Shown in pieces: positions 8,992 through 17,611 of a DNA stretch of 64,000 nt (position 1 is its first letter; each line of letters opens with the position of its first letter). The stretch comes from Chryseobacterium camelliae (GTDB lineage Bacteria > Bacteroidota > Bacteroidia > Flavobacteriales > Weeksellaceae). Under the pieces are notes generated by a model. The model was not told the origin of the DNA and did no database searches. It saw only the letters and a list, made by a program, of their open reading frames with translations. The stretch is from contig NZ_CP022986.1 in the NCBI RefSeq assembly GCF_002770595.1, positions 496,001 to 560,000 of the forward strand, written 5' to 3'. Both the position numbers and the translations under genes were made by a program.

Positions 8992-9780
8992 ATGTTACAG
9001 GAAACTTTAAAAGGAAAAACAGCCCTTATTACGGGTGGAACTACAGGGATCGGCTTTGCTGCGGCGAGTTTATTCCTTAAGCACGGAGCACAGGTCGTTG
9101 TTGCGGCCAGAAGACAGGAACAGGGAGAAAAAGCACTGGAAGTTTTACAGCAAATCAGTGCTGAAGTACGCTTTATCAGTACCGACGTATCAGAAAGCCG
9201 GGAAATTCAATACCTTATCAATGAGACCGTAAAACAATTCGGAAAACTGGATATCGCATTCAACAATGCCGGGATTGAAGGAAGTTTTTCTACGATCGGT
9301 CAAACTCCTGAGGAAGAATATGACCGGGTGATGGGAATCAATACCAAGGGCGTATGGCTTGCCTGCAAATATGAAATAGAACAGTTTAAAAAGCAGGGAA
9401 CCGGAGGATCCATCGTGAATACTTCTTCATGGCTGGCCAAGGGAGCAAATTCAGGATCAGGGGTTTATTCTGCAAGCAAAGCTGCATTAGACGGATTAAC
9501 AAGGGCATTGGCTGTAGAAACTGCCGGGGATGGCATCCGGATCAACAATATCCGTCCGGGCTATATCCGGACACCGATGTTTGACCGTTTCTTTCCGGAA
9601 AATGCTGCTGAAAAAGAACAAGCTATTGAACCTTTTAAGAAACATGCACCGATTGGGCGTTTTGCAACACCGGATGAAGTAGCGGAACTGGTGTTATGGC
9701 TCAGCAGCCCGGCCGCATCTTTTGTTACAGGCGAAAACATCCTGATAGACGGAGGACTCGCTATTGCAGGGCAAAGGTAA
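8992..9780 (+). CDS. Short-chain dehydrogenase/reductase (SDR) family oxidoreductase
   Basis: A 262-residue classical SDR. It has the Rossmann glycine motif TGGTTGIGFAAA at about residues 13-24, the NNAG motif (FNNAGIEGS), the catalytic Ser in NTSSW, YSASK (Tyr-x-x-x-Lys) and a C-terminal DGGLAIAGQR substrate loop. The ARR after the second strand (VVVAARRQEQG) suggests NADP(H) preference. The substrate is unknown. Acetolactate decarboxylase follows by 13 bp, so reduction of acetoin or diacetyl is one possibility, but many SDRs of this shape are annotated as glucose 1-dehydrogenases. Confidence 0.9.
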   Translation: MLQETLKGKTALITGGTTGIGFAAASLFLKHGAQVVVAARRQEQGEKALEVLQQISAEVRFISTDVSESREIQYLINETVKQFGKLDIAFNNAGIEGSFSTIGQTPEEEYDRVMGINTKGVWLACKYEIEQFKKQGTGGSIVNTSSWLAKGANSGSGVYSASKAALDGLTRALAVETAGDGIRINNIRPGYIRTPMFDRFFPENAAEKEQAIEPFKKHAPIGRFATPDEVAELVLWLSSPAASFVTGENILIDGGLAIAGQR

Positions 9781-9793
9781 TTGAAAAGTACGC

Positions 9794-10615
9794 ATGAAAA
9801 CAGGATGCATTTTGGGATTGTTGATCTGTATAATCCCTATTCACGCACAGCTCACCATTAATACCCAACATAACATGTCTGATCATCAACCAAACACCAT
9901 AGTATACAACAGGCTATACCAGTATGGGATAGCAGATGCATTTGTAGGCGGGATCTACAGAGGTACGCTTCCCCTGGAAGATTTGAAACGGAAAGGTGAT
10001 TTCGGATTAGGAGCTCCCGATCTGGTAGATGGAGAGCTGACCATGTTCGATGGCAGGTTTTACCAGACCAAAGCTACAGGAAAGACGGCAGAACCGGACG
10101 GCCATCTGAAAACCTCTCTATTCTTTATCACCTTTTTCAAGCCGGAAATATTTTTCTCCGTCAACAGCAGAACGGATGAAAAATCATTGCAGCAGAGGAT
10201 TACAGATGAGCTTAAGCATAAAAACAATATCTATGCGATCAAAGTATCCGGAAAATTCAGCCGTATGGAAACCAGAGCATTCCCTCCGATGGAAAAGGAA
10301 CCGTTTCCACCTTTGAGTTCTGTCGCCAATACACAGAATGTTTTTGATTTTTCTGATGAAAAAGGTATTCTGGTAGGATATTATATTCCGGAGTATTTAA
10401 ACGGGATCAATGTAAAAGGTTTCCACTTCCACTATCTTTCCGAAGACAGAACGCATGGCGGACACGTGTTAGCTTTTACCGGGGAACACCTGAACATAGA
10501 GATCGCAGAAATGAAAAGCTTTGAACTGGAAACCTCAAAGGACGATAATTTCCAGAATTTCAGATTCAAGACACAGGGACATGAAGATCTTGAACAGATA
10601 GAACAAAGGGATTGA
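9794..10615 (+). CDS. budA: Alpha-acetolactate decarboxylase with N-terminal signal peptide
   Basis: This enzyme converts (S)-acetolactate to acetoin and CO2. Family motifs are clear: LYQYGIADAFVGGIYRG, GDFGLGAPDLVDGELTMFDG, KVSGKFSRMETRAFPP and a zinc-binding run GFHFHYLSEDRTHGGHVLAF with three histidines. The N-terminus (1-18, hydrophobic core GILGLLICIIPIHA-like, then Q) looks like a Sec signal peptide; an internal Met28 would give a cytosolic form. No acetolactate synthase gene lies beside it. It is likely co-transcribed with the SDR gene. Confidence 0.9.
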   Translation: MKTGCILGLLICIIPIHAQLTINTQHNMSDHQPNTIVYNRLYQYGIADAFVGGIYRGTLPLEDLKRKGDFGLGAPDLVDGELTMFDGRFYQTKATGKTAEPDGHLKTSLFFITFFKPEIFFSVNSRTDEKSLQQRITDELKHKNNIYAIKVSGKFSRMETRAFPPMEKEPFPPLSSVANTQNVFDFSDEKGILVGYYIPEYLNGINVKGFHFHYLSEDRTHGGHVLAFTGEHLNIEIAEMKSFELETSKDDNFQNFRFKTQGHEDLEQIEQRD

Positions 10616-10633
10616 TTTCCCCGTTATTTTTAA

Positions 10634-10663
10634 AAACAGGCTGTCTTAAAGGGCAGCCTGTTT
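10634..10663. terminator. Terminator between budA and the convergent DUF1697 gene
   Basis: 10-bp perfect arms AAACAGGCTG/CAGCCTGTTT with a 10-nt loop, ending next to the stop codon of the minus-strand gene. Confidence 0.75.
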
Positions 10664-11194
10664 CTATTGTCCCATCTTTTTAAGGATTTTCTCAAACGTA
10701 TTGATGTTACGGCTCGTGAACCGTTCCTTAAGATTTTTCCTTCCTAAAATTTTTCCGAAGGAAGAGTCTAATATATTGCCTTTAGGGACCTGCCAGTACA
10801 ATGCATGATTGACCACGGCAGCCTTTTCATGTTCTGCTTTGGACGCATCGTTGAACTCCTGCATCAGTATTTGCTCTATGCCCTGATCACCAACAAAAAC
10901 ATAGACATGGAGGTCATCATTTTTTTCAAAAGGATTTCCGTTCCTTAGGTTCTCTGTTTCTTCCTGAGATTTGATAAAGAGGAAAGCATCGTAAGAAAAA
11001 TTTTCTGACATTGCTTTTTCAAGAACCGGCCTTAATTCTTCAGCGTTTTGATCAGAACTGAAGATAATGTTTCCGGAGGCCAGTACGGAGTTGACGTCTT
11101 CCATTCCGGCACCGGCAAATACCTGACAGACCTCTGCCATCTTCGTATTGGTTCCTTTTACATTGACGCCGCGGAGAAATGCACAGTATTTCAT
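10664..11194 (-). CDS. DUF1697 domain protein
   Basis: A 176-residue cytosolic protein. The N-terminus (KYCAFLRGVNVKGTNTKMAEV) with FAGAGMEDVNSVLASGNIIFSS is the DUF1697 signature, and the rest matches the family in length and in its VNHALYWQVPKG and TSRNINTFEKILKKM segments. The family is widespread in bacteria; structures are known, but I know of no established function. It stands alone between the budA terminator and the membrane glycosyltransferase upstream. Confidence 0.88.
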   Translation of the reverse strand: MKYCAFLRGVNVKGTNTKMAEVCQVFAGAGMEDVNSVLASGNIIFSSDQNAEELRPVLEKAMSENFSYDAFLFIKSQEETENLRNGNPFEKNDDLHVYVFVGDQGIEQILMQEFNDASKAEHEKAAVVNHALYWQVPKGNILDSSFGKILGRKNLKERFTSRNINTFEKILKKMGQ

Positions 11195-11223
11195 GATTTA
11201 TTTTAATGGTATGGTTATTTTAT

Positions 11224-12717
11224 TTAATCCCTGGTTTTTACATACAGATTGTAATCTGTGCCTGAAGGCTTCAGAATATAAATCTTTTCCAGCAACGGAT
11301 TGCTGCTTTTCAGGTGGTCCTTCACCCTGAACTCTTTCAAAAGCCTGTAATGCATTCTATAATAGGCAGCATCCTTTCGTTCAAACAGATTATCATACGA
11401 AAGCAGGTATTTGGGTTTTCTTTTCTTTACGGTATTGATCCAGTAATTTTTTTTGTCCTTTCTGATCTCGTTCTGTATCCCCTTGTCTACCAGCCCCACT
11501 TCATCAATGGCTTTCAGGCCTGAAAAGTACGGTACATAACCGGCAGGTTCCAGCAGAATCCATTGGTTCTTATCTTTTTCATAGCGATTAAGAAATAATC
11601 CGATGGTCCTGCGGTAATTCCATTCTCCATTGCCTGTGGCAATAGAATGTATGGTCTGGAAGGCCAGCATCGGCAGGATGTAAAACAGGATAAACAGTCC
11701 CAGCCAGAGGTATTTCCGTGTTTTCTGTTCCAAGATAAAAATGACTGCCGGAACAAAAAGCAGGATCTGCGGCACCCAGTAGTACCAGTCGAAAAGGCTT
11801 TTCTGAGAAATGAAGATCAGCTGCTTGGCCCATCCGAATAAAAAGATCATCCACAAAAAATAGTTCCTTTTCTTCGGCTGCCGGATCAGGTAGATGAAAC
11901 ACAGCAGCTCAAAAATCAGGACCAGTATGGTAAAAGGATTGAAATTGCCCGGTAATTTCAGCATACCCCAGAAATTCCCGTAATTCATAAGGAAATAATC
12001 GATGTTCTGAGCCAACGTGTAATCGCTTCCGTACATCAGTTTTTTGGCGATAATGGTATTGTTAACAAGTTCACCGAAATAAAACCAGTTGAAAGCCATT
12101 ACAGAAGCCAGTCCGATAACTCCTCCCAGGATATAGTTCCACCTTACTTTCTTAGAATAGAAAATGTCCACGATGAACACCACGCCTAAAAATATGAGCG
12201 TATCAATACGGGTCATGATGATCAATACCGGAAATACAATCAGGGCCCATTTTTTACCTTTCTGAAATCCGTAGTATAGCAAGGCCATTTCCAGGAAGAA
12301 CAGCAGTCCGTATTCCATTCCGAGGATTGAAATTTTAATGGAAGGCGGCAGGATTCCGATCAGGAAAATAAATAAAGCTTTATGAAATGGATTTTTAAGG
12401 ATGAGATGGGATAAAAATAAGGTTCCTACCGTGAAGAGGACGGAGTTAACAATCAGCAATGGTTCTATGAAATGTTCTTTTCCAAATACCAGATTGAACA
12501 GATACGAAACAAATACATACAGATGGGTAGTGGAAGCCGATATTTTCGTAGCCCCATTAAAACCGATCACTCCGTAATCCATCAGGTTCTGGGCTACCCT
12601 CCAGGTAATAAAAGCATCTTCCTGAATATAGTGAGTAAGAAGAAAAATCAACTTGAACAGCACTGTAAAAAGTACAGCAAAAAAAGGAAGTTTGGGATGG
12701 TTAATTCCTGTCATCAT
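11224..12717 (-). CDS. GT-C type integral membrane glycosyltransferase-like protein
   Basis: A 497-residue protein with about ten hydrophobic segments. A longer frame exists, but its first 50 residues overlap the GT117 gene; I use the ATG at 12717 (MMTGINHPKLPFF), which lies just after a TATATTTG promoter box. After the first membrane segment comes QEDAFITWRVAQNLMDYG followed by FNGATKISASTTHLY. This acidic first loop is typical of GT-C lipid-linked-sugar transferases of the AftB/PMT type. The C-terminal 120 residues are soluble and include GYVPYFSGLKAIDEVGLVDKG. Donor and acceptor are unknown. Confidence 0.75.
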   Translation of the reverse strand: MMTGINHPKLPFFAVLFTVLFKLIFLLTHYIQEDAFITWRVAQNLMDYGVIGFNGATKISASTTHLYVFVSYLFNLVFGKEHFIEPLLIVNSVLFTVGTLFLSHLILKNPFHKALFIFLIGILPPSIKISILGMEYGLLFFLEMALLYYGFQKGKKWALIVFPVLIIMTRIDTLIFLGVVFIVDIFYSKKVRWNYILGGVIGLASVMAFNWFYFGELVNNTIIAKKLMYGSDYTLAQNIDYFLMNYGNFWGMLKLPGNFNPFTILVLIFELLCFIYLIRQPKKRNYFLWMIFLFGWAKQLIFISQKSLFDWYYWVPQILLFVPAVIFILEQKTRKYLWLGLFILFYILPMLAFQTIHSIATGNGEWNYRRTIGLFLNRYEKDKNQWILLEPAGYVPYFSGLKAIDEVGLVDKGIQNEIRKDKKNYWINTVKKRKPKYLLSYDNLFERKDAAYYRMHYRLLKEFRVKDHLKSSNPLLEKIYILKPSGTDYNLYVKTRD

Positions 12718-12731
12718 GTATTTATGTTGCA

Positions 12732-12739
12732 CAAATATA
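12732..12739 (-). promoter_or_regulatory. -7 promoter box (TATATTTG) of the GT-C gene
   Basis: A perfect TAnnTTTG match on the minus strand, 14 bp upstream of the chosen ATG. It supports the shorter start. Confidence 0.6.
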
Positions 12740-12768
12740 ATCCTAAAATTTTTGAATCCCATAACAAA

Positions 12769-12790
12769 AAAACGGAACCGAAGTTCCGTT
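12769..12790 (-). terminator. Terminator of the GT117 gene with a C(TTCG)G tetraloop
   Basis: 8-bp arms 12771-12778 and 12783-12790. On the minus strand the loop reads TTCG closed by C-G, a very stable tetraloop, and a T run follows. Confidence 0.85.
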
Positions 12791-12799
12791 TTAAAGTTT

Positions 12800-15700
12800 T
12801 TACTGAGTCGCCTTGATGATGGCGTTGGTAATTTGCGATTCTTTCTCTTTAGAATAGGTGGAATCAAAAGGTTCCATTATGTCAAACAGATACTGGTAGA
12901 AAGGCGTGATCTTCTGTACGTTCTCAGACTCCGACATAGCTTTCTCCTTGCCCATCTGCTGGAGATCCTTGATGAAGACATTGAATTTCTTGTCAATCGG
13001 TTCAATTGATTTCACCAGGTAAGCATAGGCTTTGTCTTTCTGTCCGAGCTTTTCATAAGCATCGGTCACTGCTGAAACAACAAGCGAATACTCCATCGGT
13101 TTTGCCCTCATCTGCCTCCTGACATAAATCTGATCGGTTTTATTAAGGCTCAGGTAATAATCATATTCGCTGAAAATCCCTTTCTTAAGGATTTCTGCCA
13201 GCTGAAGTCCTTTCTGCTCCTGTCCGGCAACGATGTATCCGTATACCATAGAACTTAAAGAACGCGGGTCATTGTATTTTTCAGCAGGAATTTCTCTTGC
13301 AGCAAGATCAAGAAGTTCGATGGCCTTCCCTTTCTCTCCCATCGTTGCCAGTGCAGCTGCCGCTCTGCTCGCCGAACCTCTGTAACTGATAATATTGGAT
13401 GTTGCCGTTTCATCGAAATGGGCATTCAGATCCTTAAAGTTCCCCCATCGGAAGTTTTTCACTACATTATATAATGAATTGGCATCTACCCTTCCCATAT
13501 TACCGTCAGCCGTCGGCGGCGTATGGATCGGTACCAGTCGGTAGCTGAATCCGTCAAACTGAAGGTATTCGTCCAGGTAAAACACATTTTCGCTGTCGTA
13601 AATTCCTCCTGAAGAAAAGTTGATCGGCCTTTTCCAGTCGAAATTCGCCAGGATGTCCATCATAATCAGGTTATTCTTATAGAGGGTATTTGCTTTATAG
13701 GTAACCATGATCTGGTTAACGGTACTGCCAAGGTCAGAAGCATTGATGATTCCTGCTCTTACAGCATTGTCCTTATTCACCGGGAGGATGAATTTGTGCA
13801 CCGGCAGGATATTGTATTTTTCATATTTTTCCTCTCCAAAGTACAGCTTCAGCAGCTCATCTTTGGCCGGAGATTTATATTTGATGAACCTCATGGCATC
13901 TTTCAGGGTCATGGAATCCTGAACCAGGTATTTCCTGAATTCTGCAAAAGTGGATTCTGCGCCCTGCTCTTTCGCCATAGAGAATAGTCCCTGCCAGTCT
14001 TCTTTCTTCATCATGTAGATCTGGTCGTTCACTCCGTCCCTGTAATCATCATGGGTCAGCTGGCTCGGAATAGGCTCTGCATTATATGTCTTTCTTTTGA
14101 TCTGGTCGATATTCCACGGTGTGGATGCCAGGGTGAAGTTAACTACTTTTACATCATCCCTGAACCTTTGTGTTTCCTGAATGGCCCAAACCGGATAGGT
14201 ATCATTATCTCCGTATACGAACAGGATATCTTCTTTCGGTAATGATTTCAGTACTGAATAGGCATAATCGTATGCGGTATACCGGTTGCTCCTGTCGTGA
14301 ACATTATAGTTCTGGAAGCCCATCATAAAAGGGACTCCAAGCAATACAACCCCTGCCGCAATATTGGCCGCATTGGATTTAACCTTAGATTGAAGGAACC
14401 ATAAAATAGCACCTGCTCCCAGTCCGATCCAGAGGGCAAAAGCATAGAAGGAACCGACCATTGCATAATCTCTTTCTCTCGGTTCAAAAGGCTTTACACC
14501 GGTGTAGAATACGATCCCGACACTGGTCAGGATGAACAGCGACAATAAAGCATAGAACCTTCCGAAATCTTTATTCAACTGGAAGAAGAAGCCGATCAGT
14601 CCTAAGATCAATGGCAGGAAGAAGAATTTCACCGTGCTTTCATTCTTGAATTTTGCCGGCATCTTATCCTGGTTTCCCCATAACGCATTATCAATGAAAG
14701 AGAACCCTGAAATCCAATTGCCTTTGGTATTCTCCATATTTCCTTCAAGATCATTCTGACGGCCTACGAAGTTCCACATCAGGTAACGGATAAAGTAATA
14801 GCTGTTCTGGAAGCTGATGAAATAATCCATATTCTGTGCAAATGAAGGCTTCTGAACGTTGATCAGGTTGTAAGGCTTCACTTTGAGATAATCTGAAGCG
14901 GTGATCGACCTGTCCTCATATTTCTTTCTCAGCTCTTCAAAAATTTGCTTGGCTTCAGGGCTGTTGGCCACATCTTCATTGTCATAATTGAAGGTAAAAT
15001 CAGGAGCACCATACATCGAAATATAATTGGCCATCACATCTTTGTCTTCGCTGAACATTCTCGGCATCAGGCTGACCTGTGATTTGCTGAATACATAGTT
15101 AAAACGGTCTCCGGTTTTTCTGTAGGTACCGGTCTTTTCGTCCTTTTCATAAATTTCCCCGGTCTTGGTCGTTTTGAAACTTCCGTCTTCATTCTTTTCA
15201 ATTCCGTTGGCATCAAGGAAAGCGGTATAGTTCTGCCCGTAGAACGTTGGCCAGTCACCGTACTGCACCCTGTTGTAATAATCCAGCATACCGATCGCCG
15301 TATCCGGGTCATTCAGGTTCATTGGCGGATTGGCATTTGCACGGATCGGGATAACCATCCAGCACGAAAAACCGATCAGCATGAATACAATCGATAGTGC
15401 TGCAGTCTGATAGATCTTCTTCTGAATCTTCCTTGCATACTTAAGTAATAAATAGCAAAGCACCACAGTTATGATAAACGCGGCGATGGTACCTGAATGG
15501 AACGGCAGCCCCAGTCCGTTGACAAAGAATATTTCCAGCTTCCCGAACATGGTCATGATCAGCGGGAAGATAATTTTAAATACAAGGGCAAGGATCACCA
15601 GGGTGATAACGTTCGCCCAGATGAAGTTTTTCCACGTGAATGTATAATTCCTGGCGTAATAAACCAGGCATACAGCAGGCAGCGCGAGCATACACATCAT

Positions 15701-16282
15701 GTGTACGCCTACGGACAGACCCAGGATGAAGAAAATCAGGATGATCCATCTTTCATTTCCCGGCTCTTTATATTCATTTTCCCATTTGGTAATGAGCCAG
15801 ACCAGCAAGGCAATAAACATGGAAGCCATGGAGTATACTTCCCCTTCCACGGCAGAAAACCAAAAGGTATCTGAAAAGGTAAAGCATAAAGCCCCAATGG
15901 CTCCTGCAAATAAAATAGATATTTCCTGATGCCTGGTTACTTCTTCAAAATCCTTATTCAGCAACCTTCTGAGGAAATGCGTAATGGTCCAGAACAGGAA
16001 CAGGATAGTAAGCCCACTGAACAGGGCAGACATGGCATTGATGACGATCGAATAATTTTCGCCATTCCCGAATGCAAACATGGCTGCAACCGCACCTACA
16101 ATCTGAAACAAAGCCGCTCCGGGAGCGTGGGTAACTTCAAGTTTTACGGCAGAGGAAATATACTCGCCGCAATCCCAGAAGCTGAAATTGGGTTCTATGG
16201 TTGAGAGATAGGTGAAAAATGCAATAAAGAAAATGATCCATCCCGAGACGGTATTCCATTGCCTAAAGGTCCAGTTTTTCAT
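12800..16282 (-). CDS. DUF2723 / glycosyltransferase family 117 membrane protein with TPR-like C-terminus
   Basis: A 1160-residue protein. Residues 1-350 hold many membrane segments with the DUF2723 signature: TIEPNFSFWDCGEYISSAVKLEVTHAPGAALFQIVGA near residues 28-65. A second hydrophobic block lies at about 560-680. The middle soluble part contains ILFVYGDNDTYPVWAIQETQRFRDDVKVVNF, and the C-terminal 250 residues are helical and TPR-like (ALATMGEKGKAIELLDLAAREIP). The Asp-Cys-Gly-Glu loop matches GT-C chemistry using lipid-linked sugars. The family is characteristic of Bacteroidota, and CAZy groups it as GT117. The acceptor is unknown; the adjacent GT-C gene suggests a related surface-glycan role. 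Confidence 0.88.
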   Translation of the reverse strand: MKNWTFRQWNTVSGWIIFFIAFFTYLSTIEPNFSFWDCGEYISSAVKLEVTHAPGAALFQIVGAVAAMFAFGNGENYSIVINAMSALFSGLTILFLFWTITHFLRRLLNKDFEEVTRHQEISILFAGAIGALCFTFSDTFWFSAVEGEVYSMASMFIALLVWLITKWENEYKEPGNERWIILIFFILGLSVGVHMMCMLALPAVCLVYYARNYTFTWKNFIWANVITLVILALVFKIIFPLIMTMFGKLEIFFVNGLGLPFHSGTIAAFIITVVLCYLLLKYARKIQKKIYQTAALSIVFMLIGFSCWMVIPIRANANPPMNLNDPDTAIGMLDYYNRVQYGDWPTFYGQNYTAFLDANGIEKNEDGSFKTTKTGEIYEKDEKTGTYRKTGDRFNYVFSKSQVSLMPRMFSEDKDVMANYISMYGAPDFTFNYDNEDVANSPEAKQIFEELRKKYEDRSITASDYLKVKPYNLINVQKPSFAQNMDYFISFQNSYYFIRYLMWNFVGRQNDLEGNMENTKGNWISGFSFIDNALWGNQDKMPAKFKNESTVKFFFLPLILGLIGFFFQLNKDFGRFYALLSLFILTSVGIVFYTGVKPFEPRERDYAMVGSFYAFALWIGLGAGAILWFLQSKVKSNAANIAAGVVLLGVPFMMGFQNYNVHDRSNRYTAYDYAYSVLKSLPKEDILFVYGDNDTYPVWAIQETQRFRDDVKVVNFTLASTPWNIDQIKRKTYNAEPIPSQLTHDDYRDGVNDQIYMMKKEDWQGLFSMAKEQGAESTFAEFRKYLVQDSMTLKDAMRFIKYKSPAKDELLKLYFGEEKYEKYNILPVHKFILPVNKDNAVRAGIINASDLGSTVNQIMVTYKANTLYKNNLIMMDILANFDWKRPINFSSGGIYDSENVFYLDEYLQFDGFSYRLVPIHTPPTADGNMGRVDANSLYNVVKNFRWGNFKDLNAHFDETATSNIISYRGSASRAAAALATMGEKGKAIELLDLAAREIPAEKYNDPRSLSSMVYGYIVAGQEQKGLQLAEILKKGIFSEYDYYLSLNKTDQIYVRRQMRAKPMEYSLVVSAVTDAYEKLGQKDKAYAYLVKSIEPIDKKFNVFIKDLQQMGKEKAMSESENVQKITPFYQYLFDIMEPFDSTYSKEKESQITNAIIKATQ

Positions 16283-16463
16283 AGTAGTAATATCAATTAC
16301 GCGAAAATAACGCTTTTATATGATTTTATATTCTTTTTAACAAAATTTAAAAATTTGGCTCGCTTTTTGAAAACTCTCATCTTTGATGACAGCTGTAAAA
16401 ATAAATTTTATCTCCTGCACGCTGAGAAATCAAACAAAAGTTTAGAAATTATTTATTTTTTTG

Positions 16464-16471
16464 TATTTTTG
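16464..16471 (+). promoter_or_regulatory. -7 promoter box (TATTTTTG) of the cysteate synthase-like gene
   Basis: TAnnTTTG match with TTTA at 16441-16444, 19 bp upstream, close to the TTTG -33 element. It lies 32 bp before the ATG at 16503. Confidence 0.6.
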
Positions 16472-16502
16472 CCGTCAGATTTTTATTGAAAATAACACAC
16501 TA

Positions 16503-17540
16503 ATGAGCAATGTTTACGATAATATCCTTGGCCTGGTAGGAAATACTCCTATGGTGAAGCTAAATACTGTTACTAAAGATATTCCTGCAACCGTTTATGC
16601 CAAGTTAGAGTCATATAATCCTGGACATTCCACTAAAGATAGAATTGCGCTTCATATTATAGACAACGCCGAGAGAAAAGGTTTATTGAAAGAAGGTTCT
16701 GTAGTTGTAGAAACCACTTCCGGAAATACAGGGTTCTCTCTTGCCATGGTATGCATCATCAAAGGATATAAATGCATCCTCGCAGTAAGCGATAAAACCA
16801 AGCCTGAAAAGATTGCCTATCTGAAGGCTCTGGGCGCTACCGTTTATGTATGCCCGGCCAATGTTCCGGCTAATGATCCGCGTTCCTACTATGAAGTAGC
16901 TAAAAGGATAGCCGCAGAAACACCGAATTCAGTTTATATTAACCAATACTTCAATGAACTGAATATTGATGCACACTACCAGACCACCGGACCGGAAATA
17001 TGGGAACAGACCCAGGGAAAAATCACCCATCTTTTTGCATGTACAGGAACCGGAGGAACCCTATCGGGGTCCGCTAAATTTTTAAAGGAAAAGAATCCGG
17101 ATATCAAAATCATCGGAGTAGATGCCGACGGTTCTATTCTTAAAAGCTATCACGAAACCGGAGAAATCCATAAAGAAGATGTACATCCGTACCAGATTGA
17201 AGGTATGGGAAAAAACCTGATCCCTTCTGCCCTTCTCTTTGATAAAGTAGATGAGTTCGTACGGGTAAATGATGAAATGTCTGCCTACAGAACAAGGGAG
17301 ATTGCCTTAAAAGAGGCCATAATGGGCGGATATACTACCGGAGCGGTTACACAGGCCCTCATCCAGTATGCACAATCTCACCAGTTTGCTGAAAATGACC
17401 TTGTGGTACTGATCTATCCTGACCACGGCTCAAGGTATATCACTAAAGTATACAGTGACAAATGGATGGCTGAACAAGGATTCATCAACAACTGTGTTCA
17501 CAACTATGATGAAGTTTTCAAGACAGAATTCATTAAGTAA
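16503..17540 (+). CDS. PLP-dependent cysteine synthase-like enzyme, probable cysteate synthase
   Basis: 345 residues, start at the ATG at 16503 (MSNVYDNILGLVGNTPMVKL). It is a fold-type II PLP enzyme: the PLP lysine lies in NPGHSTKDRIA, the substrate loop is TTSGNTGFSLA, and the phosphate-binding glycines are in GTGGTLSG. Cysteine synthases normally have NPGGSVKDR at the lysine, so GHSTKDR is a variation. The next gene is an alpha-oxoamine synthase. In Bacteroidota this gene pair makes sulfonolipids: a cysteine-synthase-like enzyme forms L-cysteate, which is then acylated. I therefore favour cysteate synthase (CapA-like), although a plain cysteine or cystathionine synthase is not excluded. 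Confidence 0.72.
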   Translation: MSNVYDNILGLVGNTPMVKLNTVTKDIPATVYAKLESYNPGHSTKDRIALHIIDNAERKGLLKEGSVVVETTSGNTGFSLAMVCIIKGYKCILAVSDKTKPEKIAYLKALGATVYVCPANVPANDPRSYYEVAKRIAAETPNSVYINQYFNELNIDAHYQTTGPEIWEQTQGKITHLFACTGTGGTLSGSAKFLKEKNPDIKIIGVDADGSILKSYHETGEIHKEDVHPYQIEGMGKNLIPSALLFDKVDEFVRVNDEMSAYRTREIALKEAIMGGYTTGAVTQALIQYAQSHQFAENDLVVLIYPDHGSRYITKVYSDKWMAEQGFINNCVHNYDEVFKTEFIK

Positions 17541-17564
17541 TAAAACAACCACGATACAAATCAG

Positions 17565-17590
17565 GCCTTTTGATTATAAAAGGCTTTTTT
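17565..17590 (+). terminator. Terminator or attenuator between the two sulfonolipid-type genes
   Basis: 7-bp arms GCCTTTT/AAAAGGC (17565-17571, 17578-17584) followed by six T. It lies in the 71-bp gap between the two genes, so it could reduce read-through into the second gene. Confidence 0.6.
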
Positions 17591-17611
17591 AATTAAAAAA
17601 ATATTATTGAA

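Noticed and set aside
12718..12867. Longer N-terminus for the GT-C gene
   Set aside because: It would overlap the GT117 gene, cross a terminator, and start before the -7 promoter box.
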